Assembly: GCA_012934845.2 (NCBI GenBank)
Contig: WNNJ02002647.1
Coordinates: forward strand, 1 to 64,000
Direction: 5' to 3'
DNA: 64,000 nucleotides
Source of the DNA: Pomphorhynchus laevis
Taxonomy: Eukaryota > Acanthocephala > Palaeacanthocephala > Echinorhynchida > Pomphorhynchidae
Made by a program: the position numbers and the translations under genes. This document shows positions 20,064-30,289 of this stretch, piece after piece. The stretch's first letter is position 1. Each line of letters begins with the position of its first letter. The notes below the pieces were generated by a model that was not told where the DNA came from, did no database searches, and was given only the letters and a program-made list of their open reading frames with translations.

Positions 20064-20640
20064 TTATGCGTCTTCATGAGTAAAACGTAGTGATTTATTT
20101 ACGAGTACACCTTTGGTGTCCCAGGGAAGGTGTAACAACAAATTATATATGTACATATATAGTTGAAGGAATAGCAAGATAGTGGATACAAAGATCATGT
20201 GCGTGAGAGTAGATGAAGATATCATCGCATACTGCATCATATGAAAGTTAGAGTCACGAGTTATAACATACAAGTCGCTGAGGAATAAAATAAAAGGACC
20301 TAAAACGAAACCTTGTGGAATACCGTGCGAGATAGAAGAGTTTGAGTGAACACAAATATAGCGTTTGGAGAGATAATTTCTGACCCCGGCCACATAGGAA
20401 CTGAGAATCTAGTCGTAAGGAAACTGAGAGTAGGATAGAATGATTGAAATTCTATCATAGAATATTATATCATAGAATGATATAACTGTTTACGACATTA
20501 TATAGTTTCATATTGCGGGCTTGAAGTATATCTCTGAAAACTTTTAGATGGAAAAGTTCAGTAGAGTGATCCGAACGGAAGACAGATTGAAAAGACTATT
20601 AGAAGTCATAGAGTCATTATAAGTTTAAATTAAAATTATA
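20064..20640 (-). pseudogene. LINE-B-like RT remnant
   Basis: The minus-strand frame at 20,064-20,393 contains SHGIPQGFVLGPFILFLSDL, the RT GVPQGS block. Further upstream, near 20,560, sequence matches the LINE-B block that reads FQTAFRSNHSTE. The YADD box has decayed. The left end at about 20,107-20,145 shares CCAGGGAAGGTGTAACAAC with the 13,994 fragment. Confidence 0.7.
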
Positions 20641-20870
20641 GGTAGTTTAAACTAAAATCATCGCAGTGAGAGCTTGAAGTAAAATCATTAATAATTGAAA
20701 TTTAAATCATTAATGGTTTAAATCAATATATGAAAAGTTTTTATAAATTATTTTCTAACTTGTTTATTAAAATCATTAATAGATTAAATTTTAGATTAAA
20801 ACTATTTAGAGATTGAATTCAGAGTTCAAGCCATTACCGTCAAACGAATGATAAGAATAACAGCGATTTT
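20600..20870 (+). repeat. Degenerate minisatellite plus flank, family M copy 1
   Basis: Irregular units of about 24 bases based on TTTAAATTAAAATCATTAATGG are followed by a unique flank, AACTATTTAGAGATTGAATT then CCGTCAAACGAATGATAA. The same units and the same flank occur at 32,755-33,150, so the whole block is a dispersed repeat rather than a purely local array. Confidence 0.7.
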
Positions 20871-21945
20871 TCCTATCGATGTGGTTTTATAATAAAATGT
20901 GAGAGCGCATATAACATGTGAGGCAAATAAAACGCTTTTATAAATTCGAAAACTAATGTTATCACAAACAAATATTGTCAAAAAATATTGTTAATTTATA
21001 TTATTAAAAGATTTTATTGAATCATTTAAACGTCTTAAGACAATTAAGTTTAAGTAATAATGTCAGGAGAACATAAAAATAACTTAATTTGGGGATATCA
21101 TTCAAATGTCAGTTTGCACCATTTATATAAATAGACTTTAGAAATATAAAATTAAAACCGTTAAACATATGATATTAATTTAAAATTCATTAAATTTAAA
21201 TTCATAAGTGATCCTTCACAATATTGTTGATTTAAGATTGGCTTAGCAGATCATCTACAATTCAATCGGGTATTGTCTGCGTTGTTTGATCTTAGGAAAA
21301 CGTCCAACTAACACGGTCATTCACTATACCTGTCATCACAGAGTGATTTGCATTAGAACTATACAATTTCGACAACGTATCGCTAGCAATTGGAACACCG
21401 TAAGCGATGAGCTAGTCCGATCAAGCACACCAGAAAAATTTCAAATCAATTTAAGGCAATAAATACCTATAATTTATTTTTGATGATTAATAATGTAACC
21501 TTAACGTGTGCTCGTGTTGTTAAAACAATAATACGAATGGCAGTGGTTTTTTATTTATGGACCTTTAATACCCTTAGAATCACATTAACACCTACTAAAG
21601 GTATTAATACCCTTAGAAGGGTATTAAAACCCGGATACTTATATTTTGATATTTAAATAACTTAATATTATAATCAATGGCAAAAATATAGTTAGAAGAA
21701 AATACCGTGATGGTACACAAAAATTAAGAGTTTAAGATTAATACATTGTAAATATAACCGCTGCTGAAATGGTCACGCTTTTATTTGAGTCTCTATAGTT
21801 ACAACTCTAAGAGATTTGCGACGACCGACGCTGAATTTGAATATTACCATAACGGGATTTGATAATACATGAGTAAATGTTGTTCATTAGACATTTATTC
21901 TTAAACATCAGGTACGTCATTGACATTTAGAGTATCATTGCCTCG
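20871..21945. other. No gene recognised
   Basis: AT-rich DNA. Near 21,565-21,635 short direct and inverted repeats of TACCCTTAGAA occur. No coding sequence is supported. Confidence 0.5.
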
Positions 21946-21949
21946 GTAG

Positions 21950-23425
21950 AATTATTATTATTAATTGACAACGAATTGAGCCGAGGCTCTTTACAAGTTG
22001 CTTCACAAAATAAAAAGAATAAAAAGAATAAGAGTCGTTTTGTCCCTCCATCATCAGATAAACTACTGAAAATCCCACCGTTGTCTTGAGAAGGAAGGGT
22101 CATCATCCAGTAGGGCGCAAAAACTTGAAGCAGTAGACGACAAAACGGTCGCACTCTGAAGCGAATTCCAAGATCGTACGACTCGTTTGGCAAAGCAGGA
22201 AACTGCATGCATGTACCTTTGTGTTTTCAGCATCAGGGGGTGTCCGCGAAGAGAAGGTTGACCTCTCAGTTGCAGTAGATGTGACAGTGGATGATCTTTA
22301 GTATGCAGAATTTTCCAAACAAGAGAGAGATCTCGCTTGTCACGGATATATCGCAGACAAGGCATATTTAATATCTGGAGGCGTTTCGCGTAGCCATAAA
22401 TATGCAGCCCTGAGACTAATTTAGTTGTTGATCTGAACACTTTCTCTAATGCACGACGCTCATAAGTAGTTTCGGGATAACAAGCTGGCGATGCGTATAA
22501 GATATGGCTCAAGAAAAACGCATTTGCTAAGGTATGGTAACATAACGGATCTATGCCTATCAGAGCTCGACGAGTATGTCCTATTAAGCGTTTTGTGATG
22601 CAACACACGTAGTCTGAATGCTTTCGAGTGGATAAGTCAGCACAAACCCAAACTCCCAAATCTTTATATGAGTTGGTTCTTTCGATACTAATTGAACCAA
22701 ACTGGTACTCACCTTCAAGATGATCACAATGATCTTCGTGATATACGCATACATGTACATTTAGCGGAATTGATCCTCAAGTGATTTCGTATAGACCAAT
22801 TGGATATAACGTCGACGTCGCTTTATAAATGCTGTTTGTTAAAGATGGAAAATAATAGGAAGTCAAACTTTAAGATCATCTGCATATAATAAACTGAATG
22901 AACTGATATTTGGTATCAAATCGTTGATATAAAGACTGAATAAGATGGGACCCAATACACTTCCCTGTGGAACACCTAACAACACTGGAAATGGACTCGA
23001 CAGCGACTCATTTACTCGTACGACACTTTGTCGGTTGGAAAGGAATACACGAATCCAGTTTATGATCCTCTTATCAAGATGAATGTGCTCCAACTTCTCA
23101 ATAAGACGCGTGTGATTAACTGAGTCGAACGCTTTTGAGAAATCAAAGAAAATGACATCAACTGGTATGCCTTGATCATAATAGTGATACCAATTTTCAC
23201 GTGCATGTACAAGATTAGTAGTCGTGGAAAAACCTTTTCGGAAGCCATGCTGTGCTGGGTTCAAAATTTGAAATCTATTTAGAAATTCTATTATTCGTCG
23301 CTTAATCAATCTTTCTAGCACACGAAAACACACGCAAGTGAGACTAATAGGCCTATAATTGTCAATGGACGAACTATCCCCTTTCTTATAAATAGGACAG
23401 ATGATGGAATTCTGCCAATTTTGCA
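21950..23425 (-). mobile_element. LINE-E2, 5'-truncated CR1-like element
   Basis: The 3' end is marked by GAGCCTCGGCTCAATTCG, GTTGTCAATT and an AAT microsatellite at about 21,950. RT and post-RT coding fragments follow at 22,063-23,425. It is truncated at about 23,425, where it joins a LINE-B-like piece in the other orientation. The 3' end is shared with the copy at 27.8 kb. It is a relative of LINE-E, not a copy. Confidence 0.85.
22063..22659 (-). CDS. LINE-E2 post-RT fragment (198 aa)
   Basis: This is the C-terminal tail after the polymerase of a CR1-like LINE: DLGVWVCADLSTRKHSDYV-type block, SHILYASPACYPET, ALEKVFRSTTKLV, LQILNMPCLRYIRDKRDL, then RGHPLML and the C-terminal ...RVVRSWNSLQSATV...SFCALLDD. 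These match the family's usual order (...R-x-W-NSLP...S...FK..LD). A gap of about 200 bases with frame breaks separates it from the RT fragment. Confidence 0.8.
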   Translation of the reverse strand: MGVWVCADLSTRKHSDYVCCITKRLIGHTRRALIGIDPLCYHTLANAFFLSHILYASPACYPETTYERRALEKVFRSTTKLVSGLHIYGYAKRLQILNMPCLRYIRDKRDLSLVWKILHTKDHPLSHLLQLRGQPSLRGHPLMLKTQRYMHAVSCFAKRVVRSWNSLQSATVLSSTASSFCALLDDDPSFSRQRWDFQ

Positions 23426-23498
23426 TTTCCCAAACTATTCTACCTCTTTTGGCTTCCGCTTCTTTGTTGTAGCTGCTCCTCCCTCGTGGAAGGGGCAA
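22863..23498 (-). CDS. LINE-E2 RT fragment (211 aa), chimeric N-terminus
   Basis: From residue about 25 this is a well-preserved RT: WQNSIICPIYKKGD (28-41), DNYRPISLT (46-54), QHGFRKGFSTTTNLV (83-97), IFFDFSKAFD (116-125, Asp119), LGVPQGSVLGPILF (174-187) and YADD (205-208). The frame ends just after YADDLKV. The first ~24 residues (MPLPRGRSSYNKEAEAKRGR) are the antisense of a LINE-B-like fragment and are not part of the protein. The rest of the RT continues in another frame at 22,659-22,063. Confidence 0.85.
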   Translation of the reverse strand: MPLPRGRSSYNKEAEAKRGRIVWEMQNWQNSIICPIYKKGDSSSIDNYRPISLTCVCFRVLERLIKRRIIEFLNRFQILNPAQHGFRKGFSTTTNLVHARENWYHYYDQGIPVDVIFFDFSKAFDSVNHTRLIEKLEHIHLDKRIINWIRVFLSNRQSVVRVNESLSSPFPVLLGVPQGSVLGPILFSLYINDLIPNISSFSLLYADDLKV

Positions 23499-23600
23499 TT
23501 CAAACGCCTAATCCGATGTCATTTAAACAATTAATTAATAAACATGTATGACTTCTGGTGTGCGTGTTTATGTTAGACTTTTGTTAGTGGAATGCGAACC
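23426..23600 (+). mobile_element. LINE-B-like 3' fragment
   Basis: CTACCTCTTTTGGCTTCCGC through AATAAACATGTATGACTTCTGG is nearly identical to 25,024-25,144. Plus orientation codes for the end of a LINE-B-like protein followed by its 3' UTR. Confidence 0.75.
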
Positions 23601-24054
23601 AAACAGGCCACGCACCTTCAAACATGCTACTTACTGAAAAATCTTAATCAACATAAGAACGAAGGTTTCGTTTTGAAATAAATTGTTTTTCTCACACAAA
23701 TAATCTCTCTCGATCATCCCTGCCAGTGTTAATAATATATTTGAAAAAATGTGGGTTGGCTTTTTAATAGATAATTTCGTTTTTATGTAGATTTGGTAGT
23801 CGACAACAATGTAATGGTAACGATCAGGAAGTCATTTCACAATAAAAATTGTATTTGTGACGTCATCATAACAATACATCGGATAGTGTCTTTATATAAT
23901 GAATATCGAGTGATTATGAACGTTTTAGTTAGAGTGGTCACTGTATTAACCTAACATCTAACATATTTTTTCTATCTCTGATCTTAGTACATAAATATAT
24001 TTAGTCTTAAAAAGTCGTTAATGTAAATTTTTCTCTAATATCAATTCTAATAAA
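23601..24054. other. No gene recognised
   Basis: Unique DNA between LINE fragments; no supported feature. Confidence 0.5.
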
Positions 24055-24069
24055 TAGTATATAAATTGT

Positions 24070-24200
24070 AAAATTCATATAGCTCAATTTATAAAGATTC
24101 ATAAAGCTCAATTTATAAAACTCAATTCATAAAGCTCAATTTATAAAACTCAATTCATAAAGCTCAATTTATAATTGAGCTTTCCCTTAAATTGAGCTTT
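24070..24200 (+). repeat. Tandem repeat with terminal hairpin
   Basis: Units alternating AAAGCTCAATTTATAA and AACTCAATTCATAA repeat about four times and end in AGCTCAATTTATAATTGAGCT, a short perfect hairpin. Confidence 0.75.
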
Positions 24201-24289
24201 TATTATATTACAGAATTCTTTATAGGAGAATTCTTTTAAAATTTTTATATAAAAATATTAACATTAGGGTATTAACATATTTTATTTTT

Positions 24290-24612
24290 ATATAGTACAA
24301 AAATTAAATGATATGACTCCATGTAACTTCATCCGCTGCTGTAATTGGTTGAGGAATATGGGGCAAACGTGATAGCATACCAGTTCTTCCTGATAATAAA
24401 TCTATTAATAAATTTATAAAATTGATTTTTGTATATTTTTTCTATTTCTTACAATGGAGAAATAAATTTTTATTGTTATATAAATATATATCACAATAAT
24501 ATATTAATATATTAATATATAATTTATAAATATTATATTATTTACTATATAAATATATTAATATATAGTATAAAATACGTAGACTCATATATCTGATCTG
24601 ATTTGTTCTACT
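24290..24612 (+). repeat. Family C dispersed repeat, copy 3
   Basis: A degraded core (CGCTGCTGTAATTGGTTGAGG, ATGGGGCAAACGTGATAGC, TTCCTGATAA) and an AT-rich body containing AT dinucleotide runs end with ATACGTAGACTCATATATCTG. Confidence 0.65.
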
Positions 24613-24754
24613 GACAAGTTATTACTGGCCGTGGAATTTGTTTTTTTTTCCGGTAATATAACCTTTGTCAGAAATACTAAAACTATGTATTCTTGATACG
24701 ACATTATTTTTTTGTTAATTTATTACTGTCTTAGTATATTTTCCAACTAACCTA

Positions 24755-25215
24755 AATCCACTCTTCTTCTTTTACAACGCATCATTAACGCAGCCGTCCG
24801 AGTTCTGCTCCGTCTTCGTAGTTTTGATCATACATCTAACCATCTTGCGTCTCGATTTGCCTACAATTTATTGTCGTGTTCAAATTCGTATTCTTCTCGT
24901 TGCTTTTCGCCTTATAACTTTTCATACCCCGTTCATTTCTCAACCTTCCTTTTCTTGGCAATTCTAGTCCTGTTTACTGTTCCTTGCGTTCCCGTAATTC
25001 CTTTCTTTTGCATGTCCCAGACTACTCTACCTCTTTTGGCTTCCGCTTCTTTGTTGTGGCTGCTCCTCCCTCGTGGAAGGGGCAATTCAAACGCCTAATC
25101 CGATGTCATTTAAACAATTAATTAATAAACATGTATGACTTCTGGTGTGTGTTTTTGTTAGTGGACTTGTAAGCGTGTAGCTGTCACGCATTTGCCACTA
25201 AATAAATTATTATCG
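24755..25215 (+). mobile_element. LINE-B-like 3' end, 5'-truncated
   Basis: Plus-strand codons read RIINAAVRVLLRLRSFDHTS then continue through CFSPYNFSYPVHFSTF and end near the 3' UTR AAGCGTGTAGCTGTCACGCATTTGCCACTAAATAAA, the LINE-B type terminus. Its last 120 coding/UTR bases recur at 23,426-23,560. Confidence 0.8.
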
Positions 25216-25439
25216 TTATTCGATCATGTGGTATATTATATCGTCTGTTATTTATTAGTAAATTCATAAAAAGTGATTTTTATTTTTGATTTTAATATAA
25301 ATTTATTTTAATGAAAATAATGTTAATAAAAATTGGAAACATTACTCTGAAATAATTGTTTCAACTTCTATTTTACAACACGAACAGAAAAATGACTAAA
25401 GCCTTTAATGTTTTTTAAAAACTTCCACTATAAGCTTAA

Positions 25440-27780
25440 CCCGGTATGCACTTATCAACCTACCACAGACGCCTAGCCTCAATGGGACGTTTCGACCTTA
25501 GTCTACAGGGTGGTGGGCTTCATAAAATAAAAGACGATCCCTCCTCCGCTGACTCTTATCGTGGTATCACCCTTCTCAACGATGTATACAAATTTTTCAC
25601 ACATCCTCGCAAATCGATTAACGTCATTGTGCGAATCCTTACTTCACTAGAGTAGTTTGGCTTTCGTCGCGGCTGCTCTACCATCGACGCCATATTCATA
25701 GACTTCAAGAAAGCTTTATCGACGCCATATTCATCGACGCCATATTCATCGACGCCATATTCATCGACGCCATATTCATCGACGCCATATTCATCGACGC
25801 CATATTCATCGACGCCATATTCATCGACGCCATATTCATCGACGCCATATTCATCGACGCCATATTCATCGACGCCATATTCATCGACGCCATATTCATC
25901 GACGCCATATTCATCGACGCCATATTCATCGACGCCATATTCATCGACGCCATATTCATCGACGCCATATTCATCGACGCCATATTCATCGACGCCATAT
26001 TCATCGACGCCATATTCATCGACGCCATATTCATCGACGCCATATTCATCGACGCCATATTCATCGACGCCATATTCATCGACGCCATATTCATCGACGC
26101 CATATTCATCGACGCCATATTCATCGACGCCATATTCATCGACGCCATATTCATCGACGCCATATTCATCGACGCCATATTCATCGACGCCATATTCATC
26201 GACGCCATATTCATCGACGCCATATTCATCGACGCCATATTCATCGACGCCATATTCATCGACGCCATATTCATCGACGCCATATTCATCGACGCCATAT
26301 TCATCGACGCCATATTCATCGACGCCATATTCATCGACGCCATATTCATCGACGCCATATTCATCGACGCCATATTCATCGACGCCATATTCATCGACGC
26401 CATATTCATCGACGCCATATTCATCGACGCCATATTCATCGACGCCATATTCATCGACGCCATATTGACGTCGACGCCATATTGACACATCGACGCCATA
26501 TTCATCAACTCCATATTCATAGACATCAAGAAAGCTTTCGGCTCTATCAATCGTAAACTACTTGCGGATAAACTCCCCGCTCAAGTCAACGTCTATGGAC
26601 GCTTCCTTCATCTTCTCGCTCAATTTTACTTCCGAACGCACTCTGCGTCTTCGACGGCCTTCAATTCTCCCAGCCTTTAATCGCAAACTGCGTAGTCATT
26701 CAAGGTTATTCATTGAGCCCACTGGTATCCTCTTTTTTGGTCGATCTATCTTCATGTCTTCGAGTAAACTCCATATATATCATATCAGCTCTCTATGCTG
26801 ATGATCTTATCATCCTATATCGTAATCTCATGAAATCGCAGCTTTCTGTAAACGAATTAGATGCATTCTGTACAATAAACCAATTAGAGGTATCAAAATT
26901 GAGAAATCGAAGATTATAAAATTCCTTAATAGAGGCCCTATTCGCCGTTCAAACAAGCTATTACTTAATAATAAACCTATAGAATTTTGTAGAAACTACA
27001 CCTATTTAGATATTCTGCTTTCATTCAGATGGTTATTCCAACTTCATCATAACCGCAAAGCATTTAAAGTTACAATCGCTACCTCTCATGCTTTCAACAT
27101 TAATTTACTCTCATTCGAAGGTGTCATTCGTTACTTCCGTACCATACTTCTTCCTATAATTCAATATGGCTTACCTGCATTCTGAGAAGATCTATCTTCG
27201 TCTAACTTCGGTCAAATCGACAGGTGCCAATGGAGATTTGTTAAGCGCGTGATAGCTGTCTCTTCTAAATATTCTACTGATGTGGCCGCGATTTCAAAAC
27301 TCCAACTTTGTTCTGTATTTCTTTGTAATTTACACCATCTTCATCAAACAACCGATCTTTTTCATCATCTCGAAAACTTTGAAATAAAATTATCTTTGCT
27401 TGATCCAGACATATACCTGACCCCTGCATACATTCAAATCAATTGGCGAAATCCACGAACGCAAAAACGCCCTCTTACTTAGAGAGTTTCTCTTCATGGG
27501 TACCATGATAAATTTTGCTCCATCCGTATCCCCCTTCATAATCGCACATCAACATGCATCTGTATGTATTGCCTCCAATCATGTAATTCTTTGCTTCACG
27601 TGTTTGACTGCCCTCATGTTTCAAAGATGAGCTTGACGGATATTGACAAACTACGGAGTCGTTAGCAATGACAAAGACATTTTGTATTTTCTTTGTTTTA
27701 ATGTATATTCGGTGTTTTTATTTAGTTTAGCCCAATGTAGAGAGACAAAGATGCCAATAAATCATCTTTACATTATTATA
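25440..27780 (+). mobile_element. LINE-A copy 1, interrupted by a 15-bp array
   Basis: Plus-strand RT fragments in order: SADSYRGITLLNDVYKFF (near 25,550), FGFRRGCSTIDAIFIDFKKA (25,660-25,715), then the 15-bp array, then IKKAFGSINRKLLADKL (from about 26,525), a decayed middle, YADDLIILYRN (near 26,795) and a C-terminal GYHDKFC...STCICMYCLQSC...HVFDC (near 27,500-27,640). The 3' UTR ends about 27,780, tail to tail with LINE-E3. Outside the array several stops and frameshifts are present. The same Cys/His tail identifies LINE-A copy 2 at 37.4 kb. Confidence 0.8.
25718..26512 (+). repeat. 15-bp tandem array inside LINE-A RT, 49 perfect units
   Basis: The unit ATCGACGCCATATTC is repeated without a single change from 25,718 to 26,452 (49 units). 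Four or so imperfect units with small insertions follow up to about 26,512. In the LINE-A frame the unit codes for I-D-A-I-F, the residues just before the catalytic IDFKKAF motif of this RT. One copy of IDAIF-IDFKKA precedes the array and one copy of IFIDIKKAF follows it. The array shifts phase against the RT frame, so it does not encode an insert in a working RT. Five of six frames are open through the array, which creates long artefactual reading frames (for example EYGVD repeats on the minus strand). Confidence 0.95.
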
Positions 27781-29960
27781 AATTGACAACAAAATGAGCC
27801 AAAGACTCTTTTAGTTGCATCACAAATACAAATAAAATTAAACAGTTTGAAAGTCAATCAATTATATAGTGTCTTGAGAATCGGTTGAAAGTCAATCAAT
27901 TATGTAGGGTCTTAAGGATCTTTACTGCCGGGTCAACGTCCAATCTGTTCTTTAATTTTGAAATACTTTCTGTCGATACGGTTTCTTCGAAAACCATATA
28001 AAGACTGATCTTTTAGTTCTAAAAAATCCTTAGGGGTGATTACAATCCTATAGAATATTCCATACTAAGCACAGATCAATCCTCATAAGTGCATAATGTT
28101 AGGAGAGTACATCGAGTGTTTTCACCCGATTTTCATATGAAAGATGACTAAGAGAGGGAACCGACTTAGTTGCATTTCTATATACACATTCAAAACTATA
28201 TGGAAGCAGAAGCGTATATCAGTAAACTCTTAATTATCCCGTCCGAAAGCAGTTTAAAACTAATTGAATCTTAGCTAACAAATGAACACCGGAGCACTCC
28301 CACCATTCGACGCACTTTAAAACACATGTTCTCAATATGCCCATATTTCAAGATCTTTATGGGCTGATACGATCTCTGTTGGTGAATTTTCATAATAATA
28401 TATGCGGTCGTATTGTCTTCTACGAGTTATAGTCATCGCTTCACACTTTAGTGAGTTTATCTTTAAGCCATTATAGATAGACCATCTTTCAAAAGTGTTG
28501 ATATCACATTGAAGTGCATGTACATCGCTAGGTGTTTTAATAGGCTTTTAAATTTTTAAATCATCAGCATAGAGCAATGACCTTGATGTAAGATATGGAA
28601 TTAGATCATTGGTATAAATGCTAAAAAAGGACAAGGCCAAGAACAGTACCTTGTGGGACATTAATTAGTTGAGGATGCTTATTAGAAAAAGAATAACCAA
28701 TCCTTAACGAAAAAAATCCAATTTTCTAAAATCTTTTATATCCAACGAACAGTGCAATGATCAAGAGTTATCATTGTAAGCTTTGACATTAATAACTTGT
28801 GATTAACAGAATCGACCGCTTTTGAAAAAATCAAAAAACACTACGTCGACATGAACGTCCTGATCAATACAATTATTTCATGACTCACTAGCAAAACTGA
28901 AAAATAACCGAGTCGATCCAATCAATGGGAAGTTTTCCGAAACCGACCAAAGCAGAAAAATGTTGTATAGAAGTACACAGAGAATATCTGCAAAATCATG
29001 AAGTACCGACGGTAAATCGTCTGGACCAGCACTTGCTGTTCTCTTAAATTGGCAAAGTACCTTAAAAACGTTTTGACATTTTACTTTTCTCGTTAATCGG
29101 TATGTTTCCATAAAAACGTCTTGGTATCCAAATAAGTCGTCTGTGCTAAAAACGGACTAATTGGAATAATCATATGTAGGAGGTTTCCTAACATCATACC
29201 CTGAAACTGTAGATAAGCGGAAATGCTCAGCAAATTCATTTGTAATTTGAAAGCTGTTCGATAGAAACACACCGATATTATTTCTTATTGAACAGTTATT
29301 TGTTTTTTTTTGTTTTGACGAAATGTGGCTAAAGAAGGTGCGAGAATCTCTAAGACACCGACTGCATAAGTTCCTCTCGAAATTCAATCTACTCTTTCTT
29401 TTCAAACTTGTTACGAAGTTCCTTATATTTACAAAATGTGGTTTTACCATGTTGATAGCTATTATAGACATTATCCTTATCCTTGATTGCTCGTTTAACT
29501 TTACTATCAATCCAACATGATGTATTTACCTACTAAAATTTCTTAATAAAGAATATCGACTTAAAGAGTACAGAAGACTATCTCGTAAGAAATTCAATGA
29601 GTATTCAACACCAAGGATATGTGCGTTTGGTCACAATACATACTCTAGAGATTGTCTAATCCAAGCAAGATCTGCTCGTAGTGAGAGTCGTATTTGCCAC
29701 AACATTTAAAACTTGCTCTTCGATAATTTACGAAGATTTTGCAAATTTTAGAATCTATATAGCGAATTTTAAACAGATTGTTATTTTTTGTGATATTTGG
29801 AACAAATATCGATGCTAGTATTTTAAAAGCATCAGATGAAATTATCAGAGTTAAATTCAACGTTAACTCTATTGTAATTAATTGAGGAATCAAAACAGAT
29901 ATTTTCCTTCCATGTTTATGCAATAATTTTAATTTATAGGAACCAAGGAAAATCAAACAC
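27781..29960 (-). mobile_element. LINE-E3, degraded CR1-like element
   Basis: The 3' end shares GAGTCTTTGGCTCATTTTG and GTTGTCAATT with LINE-E2. Minus-strand remnants: a VPQGTVLG block then a YADD-like box near 28,560-28,660; TASAGPDDLPSVL near 29,030; the linker SLKRKSRLNFERN...FFSHISSKQ at 29,157-29,510; and an endonuclease-to-linker frame at 29,645-29,956. A 42-base duplication (TTGAAAGTCAATCAATTAT) lies at about 27,849-27,925. Many breaks make it older than E and E2. Confidence 0.75.
28878..29510 (-). pseudogene. LINE-E3 linker and N-terminal RT remnant
   Basis: Two minus-strand frames (29,510-29,157 and 29,111-28,878) together carry the segment between endonuclease and palm: basic RNFVTSLKRKSRLNFERN, SRTFFSHISSK, EFAEHFRLSTVSG and then FKRTASAGPDDLPSVLHDF. 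The last is the conserved S-A-GPD-D block that begins the RT. The frames are broken between them. Sequence identity to LINE-E is low but the order is the same. Confidence 0.7.
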
Positions 29961-30289
29961 GAAAAAGATTATAAATTACAGCTTTAATTGTACAAAGCTA
30001 TAAAAAAATTCCTAATGGCAATTGCCATTAAAATATTGTATAATCTTTATCGTGTTTTGATTTTATTTGTTTCCAATAAATTAACATTTGCTGAATTCAA
30101 GGAAATGGATAACTTTAATATCTTTAATTTATGCAATAATAATTATTATTCATTAATTATTATTCATTAGGTTTTTATATTATTTTGATTTGTAAACGAG
30201 GCTAACAGTAATTGAGGAAAAATAGCTTTAATAAGTAAAAAAGGAGGGTTGTAAGCATCAAGTTTGAAGCCTGATGATTCTATATTTGA
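29961..30289. other. No gene recognised
   Basis: AT-rich sequence. A 60-codon frame at 29,988-30,170 has no supporting evidence. Confidence 0.5.

Noticed and set aside
25718-26452. CRISPR-like regular repeats
   Set aside because: Units are directly adjacent without spacers, and the genome is eukaryotic.
25556-26550. Long minus-strand reading frames of EYGVD or NMASM repeats
   Set aside because: They are by-products of a 15-bp array in which five of six frames lack stops; the array grew from LINE codons on the other strand.
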